This document shows, in pieces, positions 9,677-19,025 of a stretch of DNA of 64,000 nucleotides. The notes under the pieces were generated by a model that was given only the letters and a program-made list of their open reading frames with translations, did not search any database and was not told the origin of the DNA. A program made the translations under genes and the position numbers. The stretch's first letter is position 1. Each line of letters opens with the position of its first letter. This DNA is from Dechloromonas sp. (GTDB lineage Bacteria; Pseudomonadota; Gammaproteobacteria; Burkholderiales; Rhodocyclaceae), in assembly GCA_028687035.1 (NCBI GenBank), contig JAQUAX010000006.1, forward strand, positions 121,536-185,535, given 5' to 3'.

Positions 9677-11083
9677 TCAAAGGATCTCGCGGACATCCGC
9701 GAAGTGGCCGGCCACGGCCGCGGCCGCGGCCATCGCCGGGCTGAGCAGGTGGGTCCGGCCGCCCGGGCCCTGACGGCCCTCGAAATTGCGGTTCGACGTC
9801 GAGGCGCAGCGTTCGCCCGGCTCCAGACGGTCGGCGTTCATCGCCAGGCACATCGAGCAGCCCGGTTCGCGCCACTCGAAGCCGGCCGCGACGAAAACCT
9901 TGTCCAGCCCCTCGGCCTCGGCCTGGCGCTTGACCAGGCCGGAGCCCGGCACGGCCAGCGCCAGCTTGACGCTGCCGGCGACGTGCCGGCCCTTGAGCAC
10001 GGCGGCCGCTTCGCGCAGGTCCTCGATGCGGGAATTGGTACAGGAACCAATGAAGACCTTGTCGATCGCGATGTCCTTGACCGGGGTGTTCGGGTTCAGG
10101 CCCATGTACTGCAGCGCGCGCTCCATGCCCTCGCGCTTGACCGGATCGGCTTCCTTCGCAGGATCGGGAACGGTCGCGTCGATCGCGACGACCATTTCCG
10201 GCGAGGTACCCCAGGTCACCTGCGGCCGGATGTCCTCGGCCTTCAGCGTGACGACGCGGTCGAACTGCGCGCCGGCGTCGGAATGCAGCGTGCGCCAGTA
10301 GGCGACGGCCTGGTCCCAGGTCTCGCCGGTCGGCGAGAACGGACGGCCCTTCAAATACTCGATCGTGGTGTCGTCGACCGCGACGAAGCCCATCCGGGCG
10401 CCGCCCTCGATCGCCATGTTGCACAGCGTCATCCGGCCTTCCATCGACAGGCCGCGGATCGCGCTGCCGCCGAATTCGATCGCGTAGCCGGTGCCGCCGG
10501 CGGTGCCGATCGCACCGATGATGGCGAGCGCGACGTCCTTGGCCGTGACGCCCTTGCCGAGCTTGCCCTCGACGGCGATCAGCATGGACTTCGACTTCTT
10601 CTGCAGCAGACACTGCGTGGCCAGCACGTGCTCGACCTCGGACGTGCCGATGCCGTGCGCCAGACAGGCGAAGGCACCATGCGTCGAGGTGTGCGAATCG
10701 CCGCAGACGACGGTCATGCCGGGCAGCGTCGCGCCGTTCTCGGGACCGACGACGTGCAGGATACCCATGCGCGGATCCTTGAACGGGAAATAGGCGAGCG
10801 CGCCGACTTCACGGATGTTGGCGTCGAGCGTTTCGACCTGCTGGCGCGAGATCGGATCCTTGATGCCCTCGTCCCAGTGATCGGTCGGCGTGTTGTGGTC
10901 TGGCGTCGAAACGATGGAGGAAACGCGCCACGGCTTGCGGCCGGCCAGCTTCAGGCCTTCGAAGGCCTGCGGGCTGGTCACTTCGTGAACGAGATGGCGA
11001 TCGATATAGAGAAGTGCCGTGCCGTCCGCTTCCTGATGGACGACATGGTTTTCCCAGAGCTTGTCGTAAAGGGTCTTCGACAT
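9677..11083 (-). CDS. leuC: 3-Isopropylmalate dehydratase large subunit
   Basis: A 468-residue [4Fe-4S] aconitase-family subunit that works with LeuD. Cluster cysteines appear in [14 protein letters not shown] and further on in GCSMCLAMN, and [22 protein letters not shown] is the substrate-binding signature. It opens [10 protein letters not shown]. There is no strong Shine-Dalgarno in front of the ATG. It lies 30 bases after the MFS gene and may be co-transcribed with it or have its own promoter inside that gene. Confidence 0.97.
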   Translation of the reverse strand: MSKTLYDKLWENHVVHQEADGTALLYIDRHLVHEVTSPQAFEGLKLAGRKPWRVSSIVSTPDHNTPTDHWDEGIKDPISRQQVETLDANIREVGALAYFPFKDPRMGILHVVGPENGATLPGMTVVCGDSHTSTHGAFACLAHGIGTSEVEHVLATQCLLQKKSKSMLIAVEGKLGKGVTAKDVALAIIGAIGTAGGTGYAIEFGGSAIRGLSMEGRMTLCNMAIEGGARMGFVAVDDTTIEYLKGRPFSPTGETWDQAVAYWRTLHSDAGAQFDRVVTLKAEDIRPQVTWGTSPEMVVAIDATVPDPAKEADPVKREGMERALQYMGLNPNTPVKDIAIDKVFIGSCTNSRIEDLREAAAVLKGRHVAGSVKLALAVPGSGLVKRQAEAEGLDKVFVAAGFEWREPGCSMCLAMNADRLEPGERCASTSNRNFEGRQGPGGRTHLLSPAMAAAAAVAGHFADVREIL

Positions 11084-11113
11084 GGAACGAAAAGTGTGCG
11101 GTAAAGCGCTGGA

Positions 11114-12301
11114 TTATTGCACAGGATCGGCGTTTTTTGCCGTTCCCGGCCCGTCGACCGCGGCGTCGGCGCCGACCCAGCGCCAGATCAGCGCGAAGCC
11201 GAGCGCCGCGAAAACCGAGGCCAGCGAGAAGGTCCAGCCCGCCCCCCAGGTATCCCAGGTCCGGCCGGCGATCAGCGCGCCGAGCAGGCCGCCGGCGCCG
11301 AAGGACAGGCTGGAATAAAGCGCCTGGCCACGGGCCTGGGCCCTGCCCGGAAACCACTGATTGACGGCAGCGATCGCCGACGCGTGGTAAGCCCCGAAGG
11401 TCAGCCCGTGCAGCAACTGCGCGACGACCATCAGCCCGGGCGAATCGGCACCCCAGCCCATCAGCAGGAAGCGCAGCACTGCCGCCGCGAAGCTGGCGAG
11501 CAGGATCGCGCGCAGCGAATAGCGCACCGAAAGGCGCGCCATCAGCATGAAGACGCCGATTTCGGCGACGACGCCGAGCGACCAGAGCAAACCGACCCCG
11601 GTCTTGGCGTAGCCGTGGTCGGTAAGATGGATCGAGTAGAAGACGTAGAAGGCCCCGTGCGCCGCCGACATCGCAAAACAGGCCGCCATCAGCGCCGCGA
11701 CCCGCGGCTGGCGCAAGATCGCGGCGACCGGCAGCGCCTCGCGCGGATGGGCCCGCGGCTGCGCCTCGGGCAGGATCAGCGCGCAAGCAAGGATGCCAGC
11801 CAGGATCGCGCAGCAGACCCAGAGCACGCCGAGCGGCGGCACGAGGTCGAGCAGCGCGCCGGTTCCCATCACGGCGACGATGAAACCGATCGACCCCCAC
11901 AGGCGAATGCGGCTGTAGCGGCCGTGCTCCTCGCGCAGATGGTCGAAGGTCAGGGTTTCGACCAGCGGCAGCGCGCCGCTCCAGAACAGCGCGAGCACCG
12001 CCATCGCGGCGAGCATGCCGGGCAGGCGGTCGAGCCAGAAGAAGGCGATGAAGCCGGCCAGCGCGGCAAAGCCGGCGAGCCGGATTATGGCCACGCGATG
12101 GCCAAAGCGGTCGGCGACCCAGCCCCACAGGTTGGGGCCGAACAGGCGCATCAACTGCATCTGCGACATCAGCAGGCCGATGTCCCAGGCGGAAAAGCTC
12201 AGTGACTGGAGATAGAGCCCGAAGTAGGGCGAGAAGGCGCCGATGAAGGCGAAATAGAAGAAGTAGTAGCCCGAGAGGCGCCAGTAGGGCAAAGCGTGCA
12301 T
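11114..12301 (-). CDS. MFS transporter, phenylpropionate-permease-like (MFS_1_like)
   Basis: A 395-residue inner-membrane protein with about 12 hydrophobic helices. The start MHALPYWRLSGYYFFYFAFI and the loop WGWVADRFGHR match the family of HcaT-like permeases. The substrate cannot be read from sequence. The ATG at 12301 lies in the 3' arm of a 12-bp hairpin, so a TTG three codons in (MPYWRL, 12292), which has a weak GGA before it, is an alternative start. An MFS gene downstream of aroC is a recurring betaproteobacterial neighbourhood. Confidence 0.85.
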   Translation of the reverse strand: MHALPYWRLSGYYFFYFAFIGAFSPYFGLYLQSLSFSAWDIGLLMSQMQLMRLFGPNLWGWVADRFGHRVAIIRLAGFAALAGFIAFFWLDRLPGMLAAMAVLALFWSGALPLVETLTFDHLREEHGRYSRIRLWGSIGFIVAVMGTGALLDLVPPLGVLWVCCAILAGILACALILPEAQPRAHPREALPVAAILRQPRVAALMAACFAMSAAHGAFYVFYSIHLTDHGYAKTGVGLLWSLGVVAEIGVFMLMARLSVRYSLRAILLASFAAAVLRFLLMGWGADSPGLMVVAQLLHGLTFGAYHASAIAAVNQWFPGRAQARGQALYSSLSFGAGGLLGALIAGRTWDTWGAGWTFSLASVFAALGFALIWRWVGADAAVDGPGTAKNADPVQ

Positions 12302-12324
12302 CCGGTCATTTTACCGGATGCACG
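12295..12324 (-). promoter_or_regulatory. 12-bp inverted repeat covering the MFS start codon
   Basis: CGTGCATCCGGT and its exact complement flank a 6-base loop, between the YdcH-family stop (12342) and the MFS start (12301). The ATG is in the 3' arm. There is no U-run, so it is not a classical terminator; it could hide the start codon or stabilise an mRNA end. Confidence 0.6.
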
Positions 12325-12341
12325 TTCGGGCAAGGCCGCGC

Positions 12342-12608
12342 TTACTTGGTGACCGAGGCCTGGCCGGCGCGGAAGGCGAGCAGCAGGTGATAGAGCTCGT
12401 CCTTGAGCTTGACGCGCTGCTTCTTCATGTCTTCCAGCGTGAAGTCAGCGACCGGCATGTCGTGCTCTTCCAGGTCCTCGACCTTGCCGGTCAGGCGGTT
12501 GTAGCTGCCGATCAGGCGGGTGAAGTAGGCGTTGCCGGCCTTCAACGCGTCGATCGCGTCGGCCATGTCCGGAAATTCCTGGTGAAGATCGTGATGATCG
12601 ACTTGCAT
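12342..12608 (-). CDS. YdcH-family (DUF465) small protein
   Basis: An 88-residue, mostly helical soluble protein of the YdcH/DUF465 type. It has a His/Asp-rich start, a central F-x-R-L-I segment (YFTRLIGSYNRLTGKVEDLEE) and the Lys-rich C-terminal helix DMKKQRVKLKDELYHLL. GGGAG stands six bases before the ATG. It lies between aroC and the MFS gene in the same direction. The family has no assigned biochemical role. Confidence 0.85.
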   Translation of the reverse strand: MQVDHHDLHQEFPDMADAIDALKAGNAYFTRLIGSYNRLTGKVEDLEEHDMPVADFTLEDMKKQRVKLKDELYHLLLAFRAGQASVTK

Positions 12609-12658
12609 GGTGGTCTCCCTAGAGCGACTTCGCCGCAGATCGGCGAAAATTGTGAAAT

Positions 12659-13759
12659 TTAACCAATATTACCAGAAATGCGCGGCGTCTTGCAGACGAC
12701 ATCCCCGCACTGGGCGCGGTGGCGCAGCGCGTGATCGATCAGCACCAGCGCCAGCATCGCCTCGGCAATCGGCGTCGCCCGGATGCCGACGCAGGGGTCG
12801 TGGCGCCCCTCGGTCGCGACATCGACCGCATTGCCGTCGATGTCGATCGAATGCCGCGCCTGGGCGATCGACGAGGTCGGCTTGATCGCCATGTTGACGA
12901 CGATGTCCTGGCCGGTCGAAATGCCGCCGAGGATGCCGCCGGCGTGGTTGCTGGCGAAGCCCTGCGGCGTCATCTCGTCGCCGTGCTCGCTGCCCCTCTG
13001 GGCGACCGACGCGAAACCGGCGCCGATCTCGACGCCCTTGACGGCGTTGATGCCCATCATCGCGTAGGCGATTTCGGCGTCCAGGCGGTCGTAGACCGGC
13101 TCGCCCCAGCCGACCGGGACGCCGCTGGCGGTCACGGTGATCTTCGCCCCGACCGAATCGAGCGACTTGCGCAGGCCGTCCATGTAGCTTTCGAGTTCGG
13201 GCACGATGCCGGCGTTGGGCGCGAAGAAGGCGTTGCCGTCGATGTCGTCGGTCGACACGAAGGGAATGTCGATCGGACCGAGCGCGCTCATCCAGCCGCG
13301 GATCGTCACGCCGTAGCGCTCCTTCAGCCACTTGCGGGCGATCGCGCCGGCGGCGACGCGGACCGCGGTCTCGCGCGCCGACGAGCGGCCGCCGCCGCGG
13401 TAGTCGCGGAAACCGTACTTCTGCGTGTAGGTGTAGTCGGCGTGACCGGGCCGGAAGGTCGTCGCGATGTTGCCGTAGTCCTTGCTGCGCTGGTCCTGAT
13501 TGCGGATCAGCAGCGCGATCGGCGTGCCGGTGGTCCGGCCTTCGAAAACGCCGGACAGGATCTCGACGGTGTCCGGCTCACGCCGCTGGGTCACGTGGCG
13601 GGAGGTACCCGGCTTGCGGCGGTCGAGCTCGGCCTGGATGTCTGCGGCACAGAGTTCGAGCCCCGGCGGACAGCCGTCGACGACGCAGCCGATCGCCGGG
13701 CCGTGCGATTCGCCGAAGGAGGTTACGGTAAACAGGGTGCCAAAGGTGTTGCCGGACAT
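12659..13759 (-). CDS. aroC: Chorismate synthase
   Basis: A 366-residue FMN-dependent lyase converting EPSP to chorismate, the last shared step of aromatic amino acid synthesis. All three family signatures are visible: [18 protein letters not shown] near the start, the [19 protein letters not shown] segment in the middle, and [17 protein letters not shown] near the end. It is full length and starts with ATG ([10 protein letters not shown]). Confidence 0.97.
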   Translation of the reverse strand: MSGNTFGTLFTVTSFGESHGPAIGCVVDGCPPGLELCAADIQAELDRRKPGTSRHVTQRREPDTVEILSGVFEGRTTGTPIALLIRNQDQRSKDYGNIATTFRPGHADYTYTQKYGFRDYRGGGRSSARETAVRVAAGAIARKWLKERYGVTIRGWMSALGPIDIPFVSTDDIDGNAFFAPNAGIVPELESYMDGLRKSLDSVGAKITVTASGVPVGWGEPVYDRLDAEIAYAMMGINAVKGVEIGAGFASVAQRGSEHGDEMTPQGFASNHAGGILGGISTGQDIVVNMAIKPTSSIAQARHSIDIDGNAVDVATEGRHDPCVGIRATPIAEAMLALVLIDHALRHRAQCGDVVCKTPRISGNIG

Positions 13760-13833
13760 GATCGGATGCGTAGGGTATGGGGTTCGCCCAGTTTACCACG
13801 CCCCGTCGCCGGCCCGTTCCGTGCCGGCCGGGA

Positions 13834-14277
13834 TCAGGACTCGACCTCGTCCGGCCAGTTCTTGATGTAGTTCTTCAGCATCCGGTTCTCCAGGCTCTGT
13901 TCCTCGAGCACGGCCTTGGCGACGTCAAGGAAGGAAATCACGCCGAGCAGCGTGCCGTCCTCGATCACCGGCAGGTAGCGTGAATGGCGCTCGATCATCA
14001 GCTGGCGCAAGGCATTGACCTCCATCGCCGGGTAAGCCGTCACGGGGTCGGCAACCATCACGTCGCCGACGGTCAGCCCGGTGGAGCAGGCCTGCTGCCT
14101 GAGGGCCTGCAGAACCTCGCGGAAGGTCAGCATGCCGACCATCCGCCCGCCGTCCATGACGACCAGCGAGCCGACATCCTGCTCGGCCATCATGTCGATC
14201 GCGGAAGCCAGCGTTTGCTGCGGCCTGGCCGTGAAGAGCGCCGCGCCCTTGACGCGAAGTATTTCCCTGACCTGCAT
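13834..14277 (-). CDS. CBS-pair domain protein
   Basis: A 147-residue protein made almost entirely of two CBS motifs, a fold that usually binds adenosyl nucleotides. The first CBS spans about 1-60 (DVGSLVVMDGGRMVGMLTFR) and the second about 68-125 (RYLPVIEDGTLLGVISFLDV). A charged C-terminal helix follows. No effector domain is fused. It is 74 bases upstream of aroC in the same direction but may be an independent unit. Its regulatory partner is unknown. Confidence 0.85.
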   Translation of the reverse strand: MQVREILRVKGAALFTARPQQTLASAIDMMAEQDVGSLVVMDGGRMVGMLTFREVLQALRQQACSTGLTVGDVMVADPVTAYPAMEVNALRQLMIERHSRYLPVIEDGTLLGVISFLDVAKAVLEEQSLENRMLKNYIKNWPDEVES

Positions 14278-14394
14278 GGAGTTCTCCCAAGAAACCTCGT
14301 TGGAGCGCCCGATCTTAGAGCATCCGCGGCTTTTTCCAAAGCTGGCGCCGGGACGGCATCCACCTTGGCAGGCGCAATTTGGAAAAAATGATAA

Positions 14395-14490
14395 TTGAGA
14401 TGGCCTATGGGTATTTTTAGAAAAATTTATGGCATTGGCACTTGCGACTTGTCATTATCATCTATACACTTAGATATATAACCTAAGTAA
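14395..14490 (+). promoter_or_regulatory. AT-rich upstream region of the XRE regulator, with a dyad
   Basis: This stretch is clearly more AT-rich than its surroundings and precedes the regulator gene at 14546. TTGTCA and TATACA-like hexamers are present but with non-ideal spacing. ACTTAG...CTAAGT at 14468-14488 is a 6-bp dyad with a 9-base spacer, a possible operator for autoregulation. No single promoter can be picked with certainty. Confidence 0.4.
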
Positions 14491-14545
14491 TAGACCATTA
14501 CGATGCTTGGGTACCCCAACAACACTTGCGTATGGAGAGTGAATA

Positions 14546-14851
14546 ATGACTACCGTGAAGACCATCGAAAAGATCGACGCCCGTGAAATCCGCCGCAAGC
14601 TCGGCCTGAACCAGCAACAGTTCTGGTCCACGCTCGGCGTCACCCAGAGCGGCGGCTCCCGCTACGAAAGCGGCCGCAACATGCCGAAGCCCGTGCGCGA
14701 ACTGCTGCGCCTGGTGCACGTCGAACAGATCGACATCAAGTCGATCAAGCGCGATGACTGGGAAGTCATCGAGTACCTGAAGACCCAGGAACCGGAACTG
14801 TACAAGTCGCTGAAGAAGTCGGCGCGCAGCCACGCCAAGAAGGCCGCCTGA
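14546..14851 (+). CDS. XRE-type helix-turn-helix DNA-binding protein
   Basis: A 101-residue protein whose residues 11-50 form a helix-turn-helix: REIRRKLGLNQQQFWSTLGV then TQSGGSRYESGRNMP. The C-terminal half is charged (IKRDDWEVIEYLKTQEPEL) and ends in a Lys/Arg-rich tail. GGAGAG lies just before the ATG. It stands alone between two oppositely oriented genes, with an AT-rich leader carrying a dyad. Targets are unknown. Its strict codon usage suggests good expression. Confidence 0.85.
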   Translation: MTTVKTIEKIDAREIRRKLGLNQQQFWSTLGVTQSGGSRYESGRNMPKPVRELLRLVHVEQIDIKSIKRDDWEVIEYLKTQEPELYKSLKKSARSHAKKAA

Positions 14852-14899
14852 TCCGGAAACTCCTCGTTTTCGGCCCGCACGGGCCGTCGACCGCGGGCA

Positions 14900-15736
14900 T
14901 CAGGGTGAAACGATCACCCGGATGCCCGTTTCCTTTTCTATCTGCTGCGCGAAATCAGTGAGTTCATCCTGACCCAGCCGGCCGAGACGCGGCGCCGCCG
15001 GCTGCAGCGACGGCCGGGCCAGTCCGTATAGATGCACGCCGGCAATGCGTCCGGACAGCGGCGCCAGAAGACGGCAATAAGCCGCTCGCGAACCGGCCGA
15101 CGGCGCGGCGCCGTCGAGCGCGAACCAGCAGGTCTGGACCCAGGTCGGCGCCAGGCCGACGCAGATTCCCAAATGGCGGGCGACGCGCTCCGCGTCGCCG
15201 GGGACGCCGTTGATTTCGGCGACTTCCTCCGGCAGCGCCCGGTCGACCTTGAACCAGACCTCGCCGCCGCGTTCGCCCAATGCCCGGATGCCGTCCTGCA
15301 CGGCCGCCCGGTACAACAGGCTGCCGTTGGTGATCAGGCGCAGCGCCGGTCCGTCGCGCAAGCCGAGCCGGTCGAGCACCGCGCCGACGCGGGCGACCGC
15401 CGCCGGGAACTCGGCGGCCGCCGTCGGCTCGCCGTTGCCGGAAAAAGCCACATCGACCAGGCGCCGGGCCTCCGGCGGCACATGACGCTGCATGAAATCG
15501 CCATGCAGGACGTCGCCCAGCAGGCCGGACAATTCGGCGTCGAGCCGGTCGAGGTCGATCGGCGGCGGACCGCCGCGCGTCAGCCCTTCGACCTGGCAGT
15601 AGAGGCAGGCCCAGTTGCAGGCGTTGTTCGGATTCAGGTTGATGCCGATCGACACGCCCCCCGCCCGGCGCGAGACGACCGGATAGACGTAGAGCAGGCC
15701 GGCGGCGTCGCGGCGGTGATCGACTGTGCTGAGCAT
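14900..15736 (-). CDS. Radical SAM protein, COG0731-like Fe-S oxidoreductase
   Basis: About 278 residues. The radical SAM cluster motif CX3CX2C is C40-C44-C47 in ACNWACLYC, preceded by SIGINLNPN. A glycine-rich GNGEPT motif for SAM binding follows at about 115. The layout resembles the COG0731 group rather than QueE, which is shorter and has a longer cysteine spacing. It diverges from queD, sharing a 43-base intergenic region. The start at 15736 (MLSTVDHRRDA) is chosen over longer options because those would run into the queD gene. The reaction is unknown. Confidence 0.75.
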   Translation of the reverse strand: MLSTVDHRRDAAGLLYVYPVVSRRAGGVSIGINLNPNNACNWACLYCQVEGLTRGGPPPIDLDRLDAELSGLLGDVLHGDFMQRHVPPEARRLVDVAFSGNGEPTAAAEFPAAVARVGAVLDRLGLRDGPALRLITNGSLLYRAAVQDGIRALGERGGEVWFKVDRALPEEVAEINGVPGDAERVARHLGICVGLAPTWVQTCWFALDGAAPSAGSRAAYCRLLAPLSGRIAGVHLYGLARPSLQPAAPRLGRLGQDELTDFAQQIEKETGIRVIVSP

Positions 15737-15745
15737 GGCGCATTG

Positions 15746-15751
15746 TATAAT
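15746..15751 (+). promoter_or_regulatory. Candidate -10 box for queD
   Basis: A perfect TATAAT lies 28 bases before the queD ATG, in the short gap between queD and the divergent radical SAM gene. No good -35 hexamer is seen 16-18 bases upstream, so it may need an activator or be weak. Confidence 0.45.
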
Positions 15752-15779
15752 CCGCCACCGAATTTCCAAGCCCAAGCCC

Positions 15780-16232
15780 ATGTTGATCACCCGCCGACTC
15801 GAGTTCGATGCCGGGCACCGCATCCCCGACCACAAGAGCCAGTGCCGCCACCTGCACGGGCACCGCTACGCGATCGAAATCACGCTGTCCGGCAGCGTCA
15901 TCGACAAGGCCGGCGACGCGGCCAACGGCATGGTCATGGACTTCTCCCAGGTCAAGGACCTGGCCAAGGCCCACCTGGTTGACCAGTGGGACCACGCCTT
16001 CCTCGCCTATGCCGGGGATACGGTGATCGTCGACTTCCTGAGCGCCCTGCCCGGCCACAAGACGGTCGTCCTCGACCGCGTCCCGACCGCCGAAAATCTG
16101 GCACGGATCGCTTTCGAGCGTCTCGACGCGGTTTACCGCGACACCTACGGCAACCACCTGCGCCTCGAACAGGTCCGGCTGTACGAGACGCCGAACTGCT
16201 GGGCCGACGCCCTGCGCACCCGGCTGGATTGA
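15780..16232 (+). CDS. queD: 6-Carboxy-5,6,7,8-tetrahydropterin synthase (QueD)
   Basis: A 150-residue T-fold enzyme converting dihydroneopterin triphosphate to carboxytetrahydropterin in the queuosine/preQ0 pathway. Zinc ligands are H13 (FDAGHRI) and the pair H26/H28 in CRHLHGH, with the conserved catalytic Cys22. The C-terminal VRLYETPNCWA is typical. The frame extends upstream, but MLITRRLEFDAGH is the family start. It is coupled to the patatin gene downstream through a TTGA overlap. Confidence 0.92.
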   Translation: MLITRRLEFDAGHRIPDHKSQCRHLHGHRYAIEITLSGSVIDKAGDAANGMVMDFSQVKDLAKAHLVDQWDHAFLAYAGDTVIVDFLSALPGHKTVVLDRVPTAENLARIAFERLDAVYRDTYGNHLRLEQVRLYETPNCWADALRTRLD

Positions 16233-17380
16233 ACGGGCCCGCACGCCGCGACACGCCGCTGACCGGCCTGATCCTGACCGGCGGCGGCGCCCGGGCGGCT
16301 TACCAGGCCGGCGTCCTGCTCGCCGTCGCCAAGTTGTCCGGCAACCGGCGGCACAACCCCTTCCCGATCATCTGCGGCACCTCGGCCGGCGCCATCAACG
16401 CGGCCGGCATCGCCTGCCTGGCCGACAATTACGGCAAGGCGGCCTCGCGCCTGGCCAACGTCTGGCGCAACATGCGGGCGGCCGACATCTACCGCGCCGA
16501 CGCGGCCGGCATCATCGGCGCCGGCGCCCGCTGGCTGTCGCTGCTGGCCTTCGGCTGGCTGGTCCGCAACTCGCCGCGCTCCCTGCTCGACAACGCGCCG
16601 CTGCGCCAGTTGCTGTCCCGCCACCTGGATTTTCCCGGCATCGAAAGGGCGATCGCCAAAGGGGCGCTGCACGCGATCAGCATTTCGGCCTCCGGTTACG
16701 ACTCCGGGGACAACATCAGCTTCTTCCAGGCCCATCCGGACGTCGCCCCCTGGCAGCGGGTCCAGCGCATCGGCCTGCGCACCCGGCTCGGCGTCGAACA
16801 CCTGCTGGCGTCGAGCGCGATCCCCTTCATCTTTCCGGCCGAACACATCCATCGCGAATACTTCGGCGACGGCTCGATGCGCCACCTGGCGCCGATCTCG
16901 CCGGCCATCCACCTCGGCGCGGAACGCATCCTGATCGCCGGCGCCGGGCGCCGCAGCGAACCGGGCGAACGCCTGGCCGGCGAAAGCTATCCGTCGCTGG
17001 CGCAGATCGCCGGGCACGCGCTGTCGAGCATCTTTCTGGACAGCCTGGCGGTCGATATCGAACGCCTGGAACGCCTGAACCAGATGCTGTCCGCGCTGCC
17101 GCCCGCCTGCCACGAGCAGCCGGAAATCGGGCTGCGCCGGATCGAAACGCTGATCATCGCACCGTCGGAAAAACTGGAACGCATCGCCGCCGAGCACGCC
17201 GACGCACTGCCGGCCCCGGTCAAGCTGCTGCTCGGCAGCCTGGGCGCGATGAACCGCCGCGGCGGCGCGCTGACCAGCTACCTGCTGTTCGAGAAGCCCT
17301 ACACGCGCAAGCTGATCGATCTCGGCTATGCCGACACGATGGCCCGCTCGACCGAGGTCGGCGATTTTCTGAAGCTGTAG
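16229..17380 (+). CDS. Patatin-like phospholipase
   Basis: About 383 residues. The N-terminal patatin domain carries the oxyanion loop GGGARAAYQAG (18-28), the nucleophile elbow G-T-S-A-G with S52, and the dyad aspartate D214 in FGDGSMR, so the catalytic Ser-Asp pair is complete. A long C-terminal helical region follows, with no signal peptide. The start is uncertain: a TTG overlaps the queD stop, and there is no ATG before the patatin domain. A lipid or ester hydrolase role is expected from the family; the substrate is unknown. Confidence 0.82.
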   Translation: MNGPARRDTPLTGLILTGGGARAAYQAGVLLAVAKLSGNRRHNPFPIICGTSAGAINAAGIACLADNYGKAASRLANVWRNMRAADIYRADAAGIIGAGARWLSLLAFGWLVRNSPRSLLDNAPLRQLLSRHLDFPGIERAIAKGALHAISISASGYDSGDNISFFQAHPDVAPWQRVQRIGLRTRLGVEHLLASSAIPFIFPAEHIHREYFGDGSMRHLAPISPAIHLGAERILIAGAGRRSEPGERLAGESYPSLAQIAGHALSSIFLDSLAVDIERLERLNQMLSALPPACHEQPEIGLRRIETLIIAPSEKLERIAAEHADALPAPVKLLLGSLGAMNRRGGALTSYLLFEKPYTRKLIDLGYADTMARSTEVGDFLKL

Positions 17381-17393
17381 GGAATGGGATGGA

Positions 17394-17449
17394 TGGCGGG
17401 GCCGGTGAGATTCGAACTCACGATGCCTTTCGGCACGCCGGTTTTCAAG
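17394..17449 (-). pseudogene. 3' part of a disrupted tRNA-Ser(UGA), left of the element
   Basis: On the minus strand this reads anticodon loop CTTGAAA, anticodon stem 3' arm ACCGG, a long variable arm, the T arm GTGAG-TTCGAAT-CTCAC, acceptor arm CGGCCCC, discriminator G and encoded CCA. The sequence upstream of the loop does not pair with ACCGG and has no D arm, so the 5' half is absent here. The matching 5' half (acceptor GGGGCTG, anticodon arm CCGGT) lies at 25606-25646. The original tRNA was therefore cut at the anticodon loop by the element. Confidence 0.92.
17441..17449. repeat. Left attachment core (attL)
   Basis: GTTTTCAAG, the antisense of the tRNA-Ser anticodon loop, is repeated directly at 25606-25614. 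To its left the sequence continues as tRNA; to its right tRNA identity stops at once (TTTTCCGG). Confidence 0.85.
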
Positions 17450-17713
17450 TTTTCCGGTCTCAGACTTTACACTTCCTTCCGCCACTTTAGTAAGCCATGC
17501 GCCCCTTTATGGGTCAATGGGTTGCGTTCGCTTTTTGTTTTGTGGAACTTGTCGTAACTTTATACGGCGCGCTTACGAACTGCTTATGAGCGCCTGAAAA
17601 GATGCGGCCGGCGACTGCGCCAACAGTCCCGACCGCTTGGTCAACTCCCTTATGTACGAAGGAAGCCAACGTGACGATAGTAACCACAACTGCCCAAGTC
17701 AGCGAGGTGCGCC
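17450..17713. other. Non-coding left end of the element
   Basis: No ORF of note. TTGTTT at 17535 and TTTATA at 17559 (18-base spacer) could be the integrase promoter. CGTAA/TTACG arms near 17553-17577 form a weak dyad. Integrase arm-binding sites would be expected here, but none can be named from sequence alone. Confidence 0.4.
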
Positions 17714-18970
17714 GTGCCTAAGCTGAAACTGACGAAGCAAGAAATCGACAAGAGCGCCAAGCCCGACACCTCCGAGAAGCCGAAGGACGTTCTGTACTGG
17801 GATACGAAGGATCAGGGCTTTGGTTTGAGGGTGACGCCGACCGGCAAGATGACCTATGTCGTGCAGGGGCGCATCCCCGGCCATGCCAACAGCGTCCGCC
17901 TCACCATCGGCCCGCACGGACGCTGGACACCGGACACCGCCCGAGACGAGGCCAAGAAGCTGCTGCGGATGATGGACACGGGCATCGACCCGCGCGCCGT
18001 TGCCAAGAAGGAGGCAGCCCAGCGCGTAACCCTCCGCGACGTGGCCGACGCCTACAAGCGTGACCGCCCGCTGAAGGACAGCAGCAAGGCCGAGATTGAA
18101 CGTCATGTGACCACGACCTTCGAGGCATGGCTCAAGAAGCCGCTCAAGGACATCACCCGCGAGATGGTCACGAAGCGCTTTAACGAGGTCAAGACCAAGG
18201 GCACGCGCGGCGACGGGCCAGCCCCTGCCCAAGCTAATCAATCAATGGCGGTGCTTCGCGCCTTGTTCAATTACGCCATTCGTGAATATCGCGAGCCAGA
18301 CGGCGCACCCGTGCTGACGGATAACCCCGTCGATGTTCTCTATAAGAAGTGGGTGCCGCTCAAGCCCCGCACCAGCCGCGTGCCGGATAACAAGGTCGGC
18401 GCGGTGTGGTCGTATCTCACCAAGGCGCGCGAGCAGGCCTACAACCGCGACACGCTGGCAAGCCTTGATCTTGTGATGCTGCTCCTTCTCACTGGTCTGA
18501 GAATCGGGGAATGTAGCGAACTGACATGGGATCGGGTCAATCTTGAGGAAGGCTGGATTCACATCCCCGACCCCAAAAATTCCAATCCTGTTTGGCTACC
18601 TTTATCCACGCAGGCGGTGCAACTGCTCAAGACCCGCCAGCGCGTCAAGGGTAGCCCGTTCGTGTTCTCGTCCTGGGGCAAGTGCGGGCACATACGCGAC
18701 CCGCGCGACACGATGAGGAAGGTCAGCGAGGTAGCGGGCACCAAGATAACCCCTCACGACCTCAGACGTACCTATACCACCATCGGAATCGCTAACTGCG
18801 GCATCGACCTGACTCGCGTCGAATTGCTTACAAATCACGTCCCCAAGGGCGTGACCGCGCGCCACTACCTTGAGACTTCGCACCTGCAATATCTCAAGCC
18901 CGAGACGCAACGTATATCCGACTGGATTGAGCAGCAGGCAGCAGCGCTAAACGACTGTTCAGAAAGCTAA
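17714..18970 (+). CDS. Tyrosine-type site-specific integrase
   Basis: A 418-residue recombinase with an N-terminal DUF4102-like arm-binding region (1-95), a SAM-like core-binding domain (about 105-200) and a catalytic domain. The active-site set is R263 (LLLTGLRIGE), H348 and R351 (PHDLRRT), H375 (TNHVP) and the nucleophile Y385 (ARHYLE), so it should be active. It starts with GTG, with GAGG six bases upstream. It lies 264 bases from attL and points into the element, as integrases usually do. Confidence 0.95.
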   Translation: MPKLKLTKQEIDKSAKPDTSEKPKDVLYWDTKDQGFGLRVTPTGKMTYVVQGRIPGHANSVRLTIGPHGRWTPDTARDEAKKLLRMMDTGIDPRAVAKKEAAQRVTLRDVADAYKRDRPLKDSSKAEIERHVTTTFEAWLKKPLKDITREMVTKRFNEVKTKGTRGDGPAPAQANQSMAVLRALFNYAIREYREPDGAPVLTDNPVDVLYKKWVPLKPRTSRVPDNKVGAVWSYLTKAREQAYNRDTLASLDLVMLLLLTGLRIGECSELTWDRVNLEEGWIHIPDPKNSNPVWLPLSTQAVQLLKTRQRVKGSPFVFSSWGKCGHIRDPRDTMRKVSEVAGTKITPHDLRRTYTTIGIANCGIDLTRVELLTNHVPKGVTARHYLETSHLQYLKPETQRISDWIEQQAAALNDCSES

Positions 18971-19025
18971 ACAGTTAAAAATATCAAACACTTAGCGTAA
19001 AGCTGCGTTATAGTTGCGCCAACTT

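Noticed and set aside
17450..17515. A rebuilt tRNA 5' half next to the 3' half at attL
   Set aside because: The minus-strand sequence starts GGGGCGC, but the acceptor pairing fails at two positions, there is no D arm and the anticodon stem cannot pair.
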